DNA from: Rachycentron canadum
Taxonomy: Eukaryota; Chordata; Actinopteri; Carangiformes; Rachycentridae
Assembly: GCA_038496675.1 (NCBI GenBank)
Contig: CM076656.1
Span: 20,824,677-20,888,676, forward strand
DNA: 64,000 nucleotides
Direction of reading: 5' to 3'
Positions 46,001-60,346 of the stretch are shown one piece after another (position 1 is the stretch's first letter; the number at the start of each line of letters is the position of its first letter). The notes below the pieces were generated by a model. The model worked only from the letters and a program-made list of their open reading frames with translations. It was not told the origin of the DNA and did not search any database. A program made the position numbers and the translations under genes.

Positions 46001-48963
46001 AAAATTATTGCTATCAGCCATTGCCTCCTTTCCCAGCTAACGGTACACCGCCCTAATGACCTGCTATTATGTACAGCTGGCGTTCGGGGTAAAGGTCACA
46101 GGTATTCAGGTCTGTTTCGTGGCATTTCACAGCAATGAGGGCTGCCCTATTTCTTCAGCTACCCAGTTCTGTCTTGTATTGTAATTAATTATTCACGCTT
46201 TTCATCTTTGAGTGAAACACTGACACCGGGAAACCTTTGATTTTCAATTGAGGGTCAGCAGAGTCGTTCATCCACCTCCACTTTATCAGAGACTGGAGGG
46301 AGTGAGGCATGTACAGCTGGACTGAAGAGGAATTTTTCTCATTGGACTGGAAATAAATCAGTTATGTAGAAATGTATATGCAGCTTCTGCCTAAAGTCAC
46401 AAATGGCTGTTCTATAGATTAAGAGAACTTTCTCGTGAATTTCAGATTTCTTCCCTCTCAGTTCAAAGAATAAGGCTCACTAAACTATCGTGTCTGTGGC
46501 ATCACACCTACGTGTTGCTTTCAGAAACAATGACCTTAAACAGTCAGGTACGGTAGTTTTTGCAAAATGCTACGAGTGAATTTGTTGGGGGCTATTTTCA
46601 GCCGTGGATTAATACATGTTTTCAAAGGAACATTTCTGGCACAGCAACAGTAGAAGTGATACTGACTCAAAATAAACTACAGTGCCCAGTGTTTGTTGTG
46701 ATGAAGGAGCATGTCGTCCAATCTAAAGGTGAGGTTCATTGGTGTGTTTTCAATAGTTTGAGCACAGAGGAATAAGATGTGACAGAGCAAAAAGCTTTGG
46801 CTACGCAGGAACTGGTTCGGGTCTTTCCTTGGCTCTGTGGTCAATAATAAAAAATAAATAATATATTAACAGACGTATCATTTCACAATTTCTGTGTATT
46901 CACATGTTGCCCATAAAATTTAGGCCAAGAGGAGAAGTTCAGTCTGAAATCTGGACTCCAGAGAGCTAGAACACTAAATACAAATGGAAACCATCACTGG
47001 TTGCATTGTTACATTTGCACACATTCTTCTTTTCTTCCTTTCAGCCCTAAATCCCAGATGAACCTTGTTTTGTTGGTGGTTTATTTGTGTTTTAATATAA
47101 AAATTTTCTCATTTGCAGAATATTTCCTCCTGCGCTACCTTTACCTTTTTACCCAGTCATTCTGTATCGCATCTTTCAACAGCTGGCAGGGCTCCAGACG
47201 TCATGATAATTACACCAGTGTCTGGATAAATATTTAAATAGATGCTCTCTTTACTGAACTCAGTTGCAGTTGTTCTCACTTTGTCTTGTGAGTCCTGCTT
47301 CATCCCGGCTGCCCTCAGCCTTGGCCCTTTGCCTTTACAGGTTGGGACATGCACATCTGCCTCTCTCCACTTCAGCTTCTCATTGTCTTCCAATGACATC
47401 ATTGAATTACTCACAGCAACACATCTTTCATCATCATTTCAGTAATGATTATCATTATCGTGCCGCCGTTACGGTCTCCACGACTGCATCATACCTGGCT
47501 GGCTTCCTCCCCAGCCAAGAGAAAACACCTTCTAACGGGTATAAAAGGAGGCGGCTGGGAGCGACGACCAGGTCTGGGTGACGCTGAGGCATGTTGCGTG
47601 AGGGGTGGAGGAGGATGGAGAGGTAGTGGATTTTGAGTGGGGGTGGTAGGGGGGGGCACATTTTGGAGGCCAATACTGCAGCATATGCCTCAGAAATGCT
47701 ATGGTCTCTTATTTCACTCGGCCTTCCTTTATCATTAACACATAAATAATAATCAGCTTTATCATCATGTTATTATCTTTATCTGTTGTAAACATTCTCA
47801 CAGCAGACGTAGCCCCTTTTCTTTTTGTACCACCTCTTATCACCAGCTGCTGCTTTGATTCTTCCTTCCACTGCCCCCCCACTTATTTGCCCTTTTGGTT
47901 TTGAAGTGGTCTGAAGCAATTGCATACCACATCTTTTACATTATCTCATGTGTTACCAATCCAGCGCTTTGTTCAAGTGGATAATGACTGTGTTGTTTTT
48001 TGTTTTTTTTACAATGGGGCTGGGCAGACCACTCACAATGATTGAAATGGTCACTTCACAGCAGCGCTCTTAGCTGGCATCAGCCAACCACAGCCAGGAA
48101 TGTGTTGTTAGCTGTTACCAACCTGTGGCGTGTTTTCACGGTCTGTGCTATATGGTAGCCTCTTTGACTTTCTGATAGCTATATGACCACGGACACCTTC
48201 ATAGTTTTTGCACATATTAAAGACTACAGTAAATCTATTTGTATGAATAATCGACTGAAGCTAATCAGGATTTATCTAGGTCACGAGTGGCATATGTTAT
48301 ATTTCAATCTGTCCTCCACCACCTTCACCACCGGCACCAACAACAACACAGTATACAGCAGAGGTGTTGAGCTGACTCTTTCCCTGAGCTGGTCTGTGAT
48401 CTCAGCTGAGGTCTAACGTCAACAAGACTTGGGAGATTTTAAACAGTGTAAAACCTCACGCCTCTCAGTGAAAACCCTGGACTTGGAAATGACTCTTGGT
48501 CTGTGTGGTTTTTTCCTGTTCAACCCCCCCCCCTCTTGTTTTTTTTACTTTCTTTCCCAAAAATGTCTGTGTCTGTTGTTATAAAATTAAATGTCTCCTG
48601 TGTTAATCATTTACCCATTAAGATACCTCACTCCTCACGCTAACAGCACCATGCCACGTCTTGATAATTCCCTTTCCTTTTCATTTCCCTACATTTCATT
48701 TTCACTTGCATTTCGAGGCTCTTATCTTCTCCCCCAATCACCTTGTTTCATTCCTCCTCATTTCTAAGCTCCTGACCCCTGTTGTGGGTATGAAACTTCA
48801 CTGATCCCGGTCAGGAATTTGCCCTATATCGCAGGAGTTTGGGGCCCGTAGCTGTAAATCACATGACCAGTATGCGGGAATGGCCATAATGAAGATGGAC
48901 GGGCTGGAGAGAGAGCTGACAGTGGGAGTTGCATTCCTCAGGCTAGTCCTCCGATTACGGTGA

Positions 48964-48966
<3 letters not shown>
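43067..48966. other. Intergenic, no gene seen; possible conserved non-coding stretch near 46.1 kb
   Basis: I looked for splice-bounded open frames and found none with recognisable protein character. The 43.24-43.69 kb open frames come from a pyrimidine-rich stretch. The segment 46010-46265 is low in simple repeats and has TAATTAATTA-type cores, so it is the most regulatory-looking part. Confidence 0.45.

Positions 48967-49019
<53 letters not shown>
48967..49019. repeat. (CA)n microsatellite
   Basis: Uninterrupted CA run of about 53 nt. Confidence 0.97.
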
Positions 49020-49022
<3 letters not shown>

Positions 49023-51479
49023 TATCGCCATACTAAACATAACCTACTACGACCTTATTCCTCAATGAAATCCTTGTTGTCTGAACCCAAAAATGAAGTC
49101 ACAAACTTTCCAATCTTACCCTTTCACACAAAATCAAAGATACATAAACACACTTTGAGCATCCAGGGTGTTTGCTCATCATGAGCATGTGCAGGCCTCG
49201 AGGAAGTGGGACAGGCCCAAGGTGAAAATTGAGATCAGTGATGCCTTTTTTGCTTTTCATTTTTCCCTCTGTATTGACTAATCTTGCGGGAATAGCGCTG
49301 GCAAATGTTTTCTGACGGTCACTGTCTGTGCTGTGTCTACATGTGGAGTCTTCCTTTCATTTGGCAATGCAAAATAGTCAAGTATGCTAATCAAGTCAAA
49401 TGCGGTGGAGGTTTTCAAAGTATACAGGGCACAATCAAACCACCAGCCCTCAACTAGCACCAGATGCTGGCAACCACGTTATAGAAACGCTCATACACAC
49501 TTCCTCAGTGAGACCACACACCTCCACAGTCGCATCTCAGCTCTTTTCCACTTAGTAACATTATAGGAGAGGACTTGAAGAATTGATGGCCAAGTTTACT
49601 TTGCATAAAGGGTCCATTTTTTCACAGCTTTGGACAGACAGGAACACAAAGAACCACAAATATGATGAACTGGCAGCTCCAAGAGTTCACTGAGTCTATC
49701 ACCAACTCAACCAGACACTCAAAGTAACAAATATTGATTCTTTCAGAGCCTGTGTCTTTCCTTGGTGTTGGGCTGGCAGTGCAAACAGCTGGACTGCTCC
49801 ACCATTGCCTTTCATCCTGAGAGGACCTCCCCACCCCCCACCGCCCAGCCTCTGTCTGACTGTACGCCTACAGTACTGCTCTCTCCATGTGGGGGGCCCT
49901 TGACACTTCAAAGTTCCCTGTGTGGGAGTTTCAGTGGGGTGACAAGCAGCCACAGCCCAGCTGAGCGGGATCGCACTCGTCAATGGCGAGCAAACACGTT
50001 TTAGTTAGAAAACTCCGGGTTGCGTTGTAGTCTGGACGGGCAAAACGAAGACCTTTGGAACCACGGCGTAGTCACACCTGGTTGGGTCTTATCAGCCTCA
50101 ACTAGGCAGTGGAACATTCAAATGCCCCATGATAATGGAAAGGAACTGAAATCATTTCTATAAAGTCACCACAGGAATCCAGAAACAACAACAACAAAAA
50201 TGCTATTACAGTAAATAACTTTTTCTCCTAAATAATAAATGCATTTTTATAGAACCATCACTGAGAGAGTCCAGAGACAGGAAAAGGAAAAGGCAAAAAA
50301 AGTGACATTTTATGTATTTTATTAGCCTTTTTTAAAATGGAATAACTGTCAAGAGCTAAATCATTTCTATAGAGCAGCATACAGGACAGTCAGACACAAG
50401 ACTAAATGCTTGTACAATCTGGCAGAATTAACAACTTTTAGTCCAAAATAAAGCGAGAATATGTTTAATTGACATGCTTCTTTGGGTTTTCTGCAGCGTG
50501 GAGGCTCTGAGGCCAACAGTGGAGCTCGCAAGCCGCTGTGGGCTTCTCTCTGTGCTAACTGCTAATGTCAGGTATTGGCTGGTGAAGTCATACTGAACAT
50601 CAGATTAGTTGCAGGCCTTATCATCACTCGCAAGTTCAAGATGGATTGAGATATAAAATATTCTCCAGGTCCTCTTTGTCCTGGGTCTACTAGGGGTCTC
50701 GGGCCCCTGGACCGTAATGTTTAATCCGGCCTTGGGTGAAAGGCAACACGGGTAACAGACTACAGATCTTAGTTTTCTGTGCTAGCAGCTGTTTTTCTGC
50801 TACAACTTGCTCTTCGACGTACGCAGTTTTTTCTGCTGCCAATTAGCTGATCACAACTGAGAGCAGACAATCAGTTTCCTGTTTACACTCATGCATGCCC
50901 ATGTATGTGTGCATCGTCTTACAATTGACACAGATTGTTTCTGATACAGAGCCAAAACGCTAGTCTGGATGGAGATTGTTTTCGTTTTCATTGTGCTATG
51001 AAAACTGTTTGTGGACACAGTCTGAGTAAGTGAGTGGAAAAAGACACACTTTCATACACACAAAAATACAGATCACTGCGGGTAATCAATCAAGGCAGGA
51101 ATATGTGTTGTGTTTATCAGGCCCTCCAAAATGTTATCATGACATCATTAAATGCCTTTTATCCTCCTCTGTGCTGTTTATAAATCTATTTTTGCCAGTA
51201 GTAAATACTGTAATGTATTCCTGCTATGTAATATTACTTCTCTTTCCAGGGGGCTTTTTTCATGTGCAAACTTTAAAACCCTTTAACATCCTTGGCAAAG
51301 ACATTGCATTCTCCCAGCAGAAATCCAGCTGTTAACTGAGTTTTTTTCAACCTCATAGCCTGAAAAAGGAAATCATCTTTCATCAGTAATCTGAGGCCAG
51401 ATTCACAGACTAAGACTATTTACTTATCTTAATATCCAGAAAATAGAAATGAAAGAGCATATGTGTTGAATGCAGATTG
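49020..51479. other. Intergenic, no gene seen
   Basis: AT-rich DNA with only short open frames. No splice-bounded frame of known type and no clear repeat family recognised. Confidence 0.45.
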
Positions 51480-51800
51480 ATAAAACTACTTGAATGATCC
51501 ACAGTTTGGGAAAATGAACTTGTTTTTGAGGAGATCGATGGCACTGATGTATCTATCACATAAATATGAAACTACAGCCAAGAGCAAGTTAGCTTGTTTT
51601 AGCATAAAAGGCAAAACACAGGTCTGATCATTTAAATTCCTGAATTTTTGTTTCAAGTTGAACAAAGCAGACACAGCAGCTAAATAATGAGCTATAGTGT
51701 CAACTTTAGACAGAGCCAGGTTTGTTGTCCCCCTCAACTTCCTGTCTTTATGCTAAGCTACGATAATTGACTGTTGCTTCATATTTATGGAAAGAAAACC
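51480..51800 (+). repeat. Decayed dispersed fish repeat
   Basis: Includes the blocks GTTTGGGAAAATGAACTTGT, GCAAGTTAGCTTGTTTTAGC and TCTTTATGCTAAGCTACGAT followed by GCTTCATATTTATGG. I recognise these as parts of a repeat very common in percomorph introns and spacers. The copy is diverged, and the limits are approximate. Confidence 0.6.
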
Positions 51801-53439
51801 TCCCAGTATGTTTGAATAAACGTCGATGGATGTGTTTGTCTCTTAACACGAACACTGTGACTTAGAATAAATTGAAATGGACTAAACTAAAAGGCAGAAA
51901 GAATCCACGTTAGGTGTCACGATGTCGCAATAACAGCTGGCGGCCTGATGCCTTTTCAGCCCAAACTGACCTTCAGAAAAACCACTATGTCCACGCAGCC
52001 TTGTGTTTTGTGTGTCTGCATGCTAACATATGTGATGGGACCATTTGTATACATTAGCGGTTTAGAGCGTGAAAATTGACTCATCCTCTCTTTAGATCTT
52101 CCCACTTGTCACTACATATGCTCTGTTCTGTGTTTCTAGACTAAACGCCCCCCCCTTCCTTGTTTTTTTTTTTTTTGGTTTGTGTAAAAACTCCTGGGTG
52201 GTCCATTGATACGTGTCTTTAATAGACCTTGGAGCATATGCGTGTCTTACAGCAATAGAGGTTTGACCCTAAACAAATGTGTCACAGATAGATGTGGGGA
52301 ACAGCAGCATCTGTTTGTGTTGACAGAGGGACATGACTTCAGTTTCCCATAATGAGGATAAGAGTGGCATTTTCTTTATTTGTTTTATTAGAATTTATAC
52401 AGTATGTTTTCTTTTTGTTTCACAAGGGCGATGATTTTTCAGAGGAATCCATCTCCTCATGTTTCATCAGTCTCACCCCCCTCTTTGTTTTTGTTGTCTC
52501 CTTCTCCGCGTGCACACTTGTATCCCACATCTGCCTGTCCCCTTGTTTTCTTCAACTCGTTGTCAACTGCAACTGAACAGAAAGTAAGGCCCGGCAGGAA
52601 GGACCAGGGCGAGTGATGAAAGGTGGGAGGAATGCTGATGGACAGGTAGGTTAAGAGGATGTTCCAAGCATCTTAGCATCTGTTGTTGTCCAAACCTCTA
52701 ATGATCAGAGAGCAGTGGCAGCAGAGCAGGCAGCAGGCTGGCTGCTATAGCTGGACGTCCTGTTCTCCCATTATCCCAAGTACACCTGCTTTACTAGAGT
52801 TTCACACTCATAAAAGGTTTTTGTGACTTTTCCAGCCTGTACACCGACAACACAGGTACCTACACAAGCCTAATTCCACATGCACACACTCAATTGGATG
52901 TACAGATGCCTGGTGGCGTGTTACTGTGCTCGGCCAAAGTGAGGTGAAGCATAACCTTTACGGTATTTGGGCCTGACTATAGATTATAAATTGGCTTCGT
53001 GGGTTGGAATGATACTAAAAACGAGAACATGGCTCATGCTGCTCGAAGTGAATTATTTTATGTTCAATCCTTTGGCTTCGATGATGAGATGTCCCGCAGC
53101 TATCTTCACCTGCTCTGCAGACGGTCTGCCTTTATGGATAAACATTTATTCTCATCTGACAGAGATCGAAACCTGTTTGTAATGGGAGACATCCAGCGTC
53201 CAGATGGAGCAAATTGGTCAATCTTGCCTGCACTTATTGTAATGGTGATGTTTTGTTTAGACTGAAATTGTGCCACGGTGGAATAGTTTCACTTTATTAA
53301 TTCCTGAGAATCCAATGTCCCTGTTGGCATGTAGTTTATTAACATATCTCTATCAAAGCATTGAGTTATAGTTAGAGTCATTAGGATGGTTCTGCCTCCT
53401 GAATTATGTCATGAGACCCTTGTAATTGCACTTCACGGG

Positions 53440-53665
53440 GCATTTCATGGCGCACAAAGTTTCTCCCTATGCCCTACTAGGGTTCCCTCACGTACTCCTC
53501 CCACAGTCCAAAGGTTTATTGGCATTTCTAAAGTGCCCATAGGTGTCTATGTAAGCGTTAGGCCTGTGATTGGCTGGCGACCTGCCCAGAGTGTGCCCCC
53601 CTTCTCCCACTCAGAAAAGTCTGTGTTGTCGATGTTAACAACTGGGACGCCACAATAATCCCCCA
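53440..53665 (+). repeat. SINE-like teleost repeat, diverged copy
   Basis: Blocks CTCCTCCCACAGTCCAAAGG, CTAAAGTGCCCATAGGTGTC and GATTGGCTGGCGACCTGCCC followed by AGAGTGTGCCCCCCTTCTCCC. The body is the same element as at 23515, in the same orientation. Confidence 0.7.
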
Positions 53666-54889
53666 AAGCTGTACCGGCGTCCACACTCCCGATTACACAC
53701 ATTTTGGCAGCAGGGCATTACTCACTTTTTCTCAACTGGAAAATCTTGCAAATGTTATCACTGTGTGTTCTTACACATAGCAATAATTGGCAGTTGAATG
53801 GACCAAGCTGGGCCATGTTCTCTGCAGGGCTGGTCAAAAGGCAGTCTGGAAACCGTAGGAAATGAGTAATTGAAGAAGTAAATGAGGCAAACAGGGGTGA
53901 AGTTCACAGTACAACAAGGCAAATTAAAGTATTTCATCACAAAATGATGTGAAGTCTCAGGATATTTCATGGTAAATGGTGTATGAGGGTGATTGCTTTA
54001 CATTCTTGAGCATGCGTGGCCTCCTATAACCCTATGAAGACTATGAAGACATCTCAAGGGTAGCATGGTTTGCATCCAGAAGGTGGAGTGTGAAATCCAA
54101 GACCTTTTCACAAACAGGTTGACATGAAGAACCAAAACAAGTCTTGTGCATACAGGATCCTCTTTGATCGAAGCTTGAGTTTTGACATAAATTCAGGTCT
54201 AACATGAGGCCACAGTAAATTTTCACCAATACAGGTATATGTGTACCTCAGTGTTGGGCGAATTATGGCTCTACTGAAACAGAGGTGACAAGTTTATGGC
54301 ATGCTAAAGTGCAAACATTTTAGGACGAATGGAGGTAAGACATATCAAAGTTATTATACTCAGGTTCCACTTGACAGATTGCTCTGAAGCCCAGACACCG
54401 TATACTGATGCTGCCCATCCCCCACCTCCAACGACAGTAGGACGAGGATTAGGCTTCGTTTTTCACCCTTTTCCTTTTTAACTCAGCGGTATAAGTCATT
54501 TTGGAAGACCACACCTCAGTATGGGCAGCCTCAAACTCACCGCAGTGGCCAGGCTTGGGGAAAATTCTTGGAGGGTTTTATTAGTTGAGCTTAGTTATTG
54601 AATAGGATTACAGTAAAGTAGGTTACACACTGTCCTGATTCAATCCTGATGGAGTCACATGCCTTACAATCTACTTTAAATGTACTGTATGTATACATGG
54701 TTTCCTATTCACCATTGGAGTCATCCTGAGTAGAATATGAATAGGTGAACTGATTTTAAATTGAACTGATTTCATTTTGAGCCTAGTAGGTCTCTAGGAT
54801 CTGCAGGAGCTGGTCAGTTAGAGGTACCTAGAGTTAAATCCAAAGAGGGTGAAGTGTCTTTCAGCCTTTATACTGTTATGCTGCACGTT

Positions 54890-55140
54890 GTTGGTACCAG
54901 CTCCCAATGTGCTTAAAATCTTTAAGAAGAAGCTAAAAACCGCTCTTTTCTCCACTGCTTTCATTCAATCTTTTAATCTTGCTCTTTAATTACACATTAT
55001 CTGTTTTCTAACTGTTACTGTTTTTATGCTGTTCTCTTATTATGCTTCCTACTTCTGTTTTTATGCTATGCTATTTTTGTTAAACACACTGAATGACCTC
55101 TGTGCATGAGCATGTGCCATACAAATAAACTTGCCTTGTC
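54890..55140 (+). repeat. 3' end of a non-LTR (LINE-like) retrotransposon copy
   Basis: A short frame reads FKKKLKTALFSTAFIQSF, a C-terminal remnant I know from fish LINE-related copies. It is followed by a T-rich 3' UTR-like stretch and the end GTGCCATACAAATAAACTTG. There is no remaining reverse transcriptase or endonuclease domain, so the copy is truncated at its 5' side. Confidence 0.6.
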
Positions 55141-55474
55141 TAAATTTGGAACCGCAGGTAATGATGAACCTGGCATCATTGAAAATCTTTGATTGGTAGA
55201 AACTGAAAAATGTTTGTGTGGTGAGGACATGGAAAGAAGGTCTTTTATTTAGAAAACAATTGATTCAGTCAGTTAATATGTCTCAATTTTCACACAACAA
55301 ACAAAACCATTTGTTTCATTTTTTCCCCCTTGGATAAGAGGAAAGCTCATGGGTTATAGGACGGCACTGAGCTACCCAACAATGGATATTTGTTTCCACA
55401 TCAATAATCCCACAGCTTCCTTCTATTTTAGTCAACGACTGCCCATCCATCTGTCCTACTGTTAGTTTGTGTTG

Positions 55475-55560
55475 GTTTAAAGGACATTTTCAACATTTTG
55501 GCAATCAATTTATTTTCTTTCTGCAAAGAGAGTTGGAAGATAACACTTTGGTGGAGTGTC
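55475..55560 (-). repeat. Fragment of the same dispersed repeat as 51480-51800
   Basis: The stretch TTTAAAGGACATTTTCAACA then TTTTGGCAATCAATTTATTT and GCAAAGAGAGTTGGAAGATA matches the other end of that element in reverse orientation. Confidence 0.5.
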
Positions 55561-58500
55561 TCTTTATTACAGCACATGATACTGACTGAAAATGACAACA
55601 TGACAGAGGTATGAACTGTCTGATAATGACATCAGAGAGAAGCTCTCATGTAATGCCTGTGAGTCGATTGGGAAACTTGAGCGTCCCCTCTTTGCACTCT
55701 CAACTTAACAGTTGGAGCAAGAAATGACCTGCCCTCATCCAAGTCCCTGCTCCCCTAAGGTCTGAACAGGAAACAGGGAGAACACCACCCCCGCCCAGCC
55801 TCTTGCACCCATTACAGCACGCCCAGAGAGAAAACATCAACACAACAGAAAAGTATGGAACCCAAAAACTGAAAGATGTTTTTAAAAAACAGACAGGCCT
55901 GTCTGTGGATGTAAAACACATAGCACTTGTAACACGAGCGAACATGAGATAAACATTTAGTTCTAACTGCTGTTGTGAATTTTCAGTCTCTGAATTCCAG
56001 CCGTTGTTTGGATTCCTCTGAGAGAGAATGTTTTATGCTCCTTTGAAAATATAAAGGACGTTGCACACATCTGAAAGCCATTAGCCCCTCAAACTGTTAG
56101 CAAGCAGTCTGAGGATTCTTTCCGCTCTCTTGGAATCTCGCTACATTTCTCCCTGTGTCTCTTTTGACTTTTCCTTTCTTTATTTTTTAGGGGCTCCTCT
56201 GTCCTTTGCAGTTACAAGGGTTATGGAATTTCAAAACTCTTGTCCAGGAGATTTTTCTCCACGGTCCTCTAAAACCAGAGTCTTCCCGGCTTCACTCGTA
56301 TCATACACATAAACCTCTCTCCATCCCTCTCCCCACTGTATGTTTTAACAGTCATTTAACCGTGGCCAGACGAGCTGTGCAGAGTTACACTGTGCTCAAT
56401 CACTGGAGAGCAACATCACGTGTATACCCGCCTCTTCCTCCTCTGGTTCCCACAAAGCAGGCAGGGGACATGTGAGGCAGGTCGTCCCTCCTCCTCTTCA
56501 TCTTCTGCAGTCTAACCTTGCATAAATGGACCAATGTGTTTGTGTGCTGTTTTATGAGATCACATATTCTCATCCCCTCTGAACACTGCCATTCTTTGTC
56601 TTCATTCGTGTTATACTTTGAAGTTCTACATTCCTCTCCCACTGCATCACCAGGGCAGCACAGCTGCACAAGGCCAGGTCTTTACAGAGCCCAAAACAGC
56701 AGCGCTCCAGGTAAGGTGAGGCAAGAAATGCCTGCCTTGTAAGCAAATGATGGAATGAAAGAAGGAAAAAGACATATGGGGAGGGGGGTGGGAGAGGGAA
56801 AGGAAGTTGAACTGAGGAAAGACTGGAAAAGGCTGAGAAAAAGCAGCCGGTCAGGAGGTTGTTCCTGTGCCCGCACGTGAGGACACCATCTTATCTCTCT
56901 GCATCAGTGGTTACAGTTTCCCACTCTCAGTAGCTTGTGTGCATTTGTTTGTTTGTGTATCTTTATGTGTATAGTGCCGTGATCACATTTTCATCCACCC
57001 AGAAAAAAATAAAAACACCAGCTGACCACAGGATTCCCGGCGGAGACCATCTCTACACCCAAACACACTCCACCCTGACCCCACAGGCTGCGACCGCAAA
57101 CCCCAAGACCATGATGACACGGTGAAACCAACCTCTAATCCCTCAGCCCCGCCTCAATATGAGCGCACACACACACATTATGTATCCCATGACCTTAAGG
57201 TTATCCTCTGCCAAAACATACTACGAGTTACAGACACACCAAGTGAGTATATTCTGTGTGGACACTGGGAACTGTGACAGTCGGTGATGCACACAATTAT
57301 TGCTTCAATAACAGCAACTGAAACTTATCCTCTACTTCTATGTCTCTGTTTTTACCTGTTTCAAAAAACTTGCCTACTCCTAATATTTCTCCTCTTGCTT
57401 TAAATGCAAATCTCAAAAATCCATGAAGTCCACCTACAGCTTATTCCCCACTTCTAGGTATAACTGAGCTAACACCATCCTAGCAGACGTATCCTTCCTC
57501 GGGTATCCTCAGGACATGCAGTTGTCTGTGCTTTCATAACATCTTGCATACTTTTTACAGGAGTCAAACTTATGTTCAAAATGTCTTTTTATGTCTTTGT
57601 CAAAACAGAATGAATAACCACCTTTAGTAGTGTTATGTTTTAAATCATGAAGGCGAATAGCCTACAGCGTTGTGCATGTAATTCATGTATGTCACAGCAA
57701 TAATACATAGATATAAAAAAAAAAACTGCATTTGGAAATCAATCTAAATCCTTCAACATAACCTTCTCTGGTCCAGTCCTGTCTTCAGTGACCCACATGT
57801 GCACCGGCTCACCCCTATGGGCAACAGTACAGTATGACTAATTCTGGCCATGGATCTCTCCCTGCTGAGAGGCTGTCATGGAAGTGATTTGGCTCAGTGA
57901 TGTCTCTCCTGGCTGGTTCCAAAGACAGTCTGAAAGCCCCCACCAGGCCCCGGTGGTCTCTCCTGGTTCTCTCTTTCAGTACTGGGGGAGATCAGGCATC
58001 GCTTCAAGAATTCAACTACTACAGAGTATAAAATGCAGACAAAAGTACAGACCATTTTAGTTTACACATACTCACATGCACGTATCCTGCTACACTGACA
58101 TACAGGGGAGTTAGAGGCAGGTCTTATGCATATTTGTGTTTGTAAATGTAAAAGCGTGCAACTATATGTTAATGCGAGGACAATCCAAATCCGCATCTGG
58201 TTTCTGTACCGACTTGTCATCTTTCATACCATGTGAGCTACAAGAGGGACCCCAAGCCTGACACTGCAGCGACAACCGAGCCCCCCCTGCATTCCTGCTC
58301 TGACTGGGCCAGGCACATCTAGTAAGAATAATAATAATGCAGTCTGGTCCATGTAAAACAAATAACTTGCTTTTATCAACGTGAGCACATGTAGTCACCA
58401 CAACGCTCACCGCAAGTCTCACTGCGACCAATGTTTCTCCCATGGAATAACAAATATTAAACCTGACAGTACAACTTCTTATCTTGAAAACACATGTTCG

Positions 58501-59009
58501 TGTTGCGCCTTTGCACTTTGGATTTTGAGTGAGCCCAGAGCCAAACCTCTAAGCATTAATCCAATGTACAACCAAAAAAAAAAAAAAAACGACAAATCTC
58601 TTCTTTTGCTTTAACGACCACCATCGGAAAAAAATCTGTGACATCATGAGCGCGCGCTGCTCTCGGGTCACTTAGGCAGCCTGCTCCTCAGTCCATATGT
58701 ATTTACATGTGGTGCGTCTGAGTGTGTGTGAGTGTTTACATATGTGTATACAAATGTATGTACTGGAAAGAAAGACATGGCAGACAAGTGAGAGGAAACG
58801 AGTGAGAGTGCAAGGAGAAAGAGGGGAAGGGAGGGCTAGTAAAAGTATTTCCCTGGGCTCTGAAAGCACAATACACACAGACAGTGGTGTGATTTCACTG
58901 TAGCCAGATCACTGCTTGGTGAAATGTGGTTCTGTTTAGAGGGGGAGAGGGAGGGACTGCTGGGAGAGAGAGAGGGAGGAACGAATGAAGACACGAGCAC
59001 ACAAACACA

Positions 59010-59012
<3 letters not shown>
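55561..59012. other. Intergenic, no gene seen
   Basis: Short open frames only. No protein family or RNA gene was recognised. Some plus-strand pyrimidine-rich tracts (56.1-56.5 kb) and an A run at 58575-58590. Confidence 0.45.

Positions 59013-59055
<43 letters not shown>
59013..59055. repeat. (CA)n microsatellite
   Basis: CA run of about 43 nt, preceded by less perfect CACA stretches. Confidence 0.96.
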
Positions 59056-59061
<6 letters not shown>

Positions 59062-59879
59062 ATGAGCATGAAACTCCTTAAGGGTCTAAATCTTTGTTTC
59101 CATCTCTCCCAGTCTTTGGTGGTGTCAGTCTGCTGCATGTTGAAAGCTGGTCCCACAGCGTGTTGCTTGTTCCCTGTTGGAATGAAATGCCCTGTTTAAG
59201 GGAGAGAGGGAGTACGAACATGCACTTGGTTGTGGTTGGATTTTTGTGTCCATGTCCAAGGTAGAATGTAATAATACTGAAATCTGATTTCATGGGAATT
59301 TCCCTGGTTAGTTTCATCCTTGCTTTAATTATGCAGTGGCAACGAAGCTGAACAGTCATTTATCAGTGAGTGCAACATGGAAAACTTAACATTTATTTTT
59401 ATGATTCAAGTAAAATTCAAAGAGATTCTTTGATAATTAAAAGTGGTTTTACATCATCTCTTCTTTGGAAATCCTGATCCCCCACATTCAGCCTGGTAAA
59501 TTTAGATCATGTCCTGTCCAAGAAGAATTATACACATGGTCGTAATGACACAACTTTTTAAAATCTTTTCCTTGAAAACTGAACATTAAAACAAGATATC
59601 TAAGCCCCCTTGAGACTTATGGGAGGATGTCAGGGTGGATTAAAAAAGAATGAAAATAAAAAATTTCCAGGTCTACATCATGCTCTATTGGGTAAAAAAA
59701 AAAAAAAGTATTTATGACCCTTACAAAACCTGTGTGTGTGTGAGAGACAGAGGAGACAATATATGAGCCCCTGTCCCTGGTAAACACTGACCCTGCTTGT
59801 CCCCCAAAGAGGTTTCAAGTGACAAACAACCTCCACTCTGATAAACAGTGGTTCTTCAGGGGTCCTTTAAGGGGTTTAT

Positions 59880-60005
59880 TGTGTTCATTACTGACTGAAG
59901 AACCACTTAAACATTAAGAAATGTTCTGCCTTTATTGGTAGAACCATTAGTGGTTCCAGGTGACATCTAGTGGGTTCTCTTGTGTTTTGAAGCCCTTTTT
60001 TCACT
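59880..60005. repeat. GGTTC-rich dispersed repeat fragment
   Basis: The segment contains GAAGAACCACTTAAACATTA and GGTAGAACCATTAGTGGTTC, resembling a fish repeat built of AGAACC/GGTTCT motifs. It was recognised by motif only, so family and limits are uncertain. Confidence 0.4.
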
Positions 60006-60346
60006 TGTCAAAAAACCTGCTAAGACCCGATAACATGGGGCTTTTTTCTGCAAAAGAAAAGAGTACAATCACCATTCACACCCGGGTCAAATGAGTCCAG
60101 GGCAGATGTGGATATTCATCAACTCCAGCTTTGATCAGTATTTACGTAAACTTTGTAAAACTTAAATGACATTTTACCTTTGATAGTTGTTGAAGCAAGT
60201 TGACTGAAGCATGTGAAGATTATGATTCAAAAGAGGATCATGTGATGTGCTGTCTGATCATGTTGCAAGATAAAAGGGTTTATTGGTGTTGGACACACTC
60301 GCAGTTGGAGAAGGGGAAGAAGTTATGAAGTTTAAACTCTACTTAC

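Noticed and set aside
54890..55140. Active retrotransposon
   Set aside because: Only a short C-terminal remnant and 3' end remain; no reverse transcriptase or endonuclease segment upstream.
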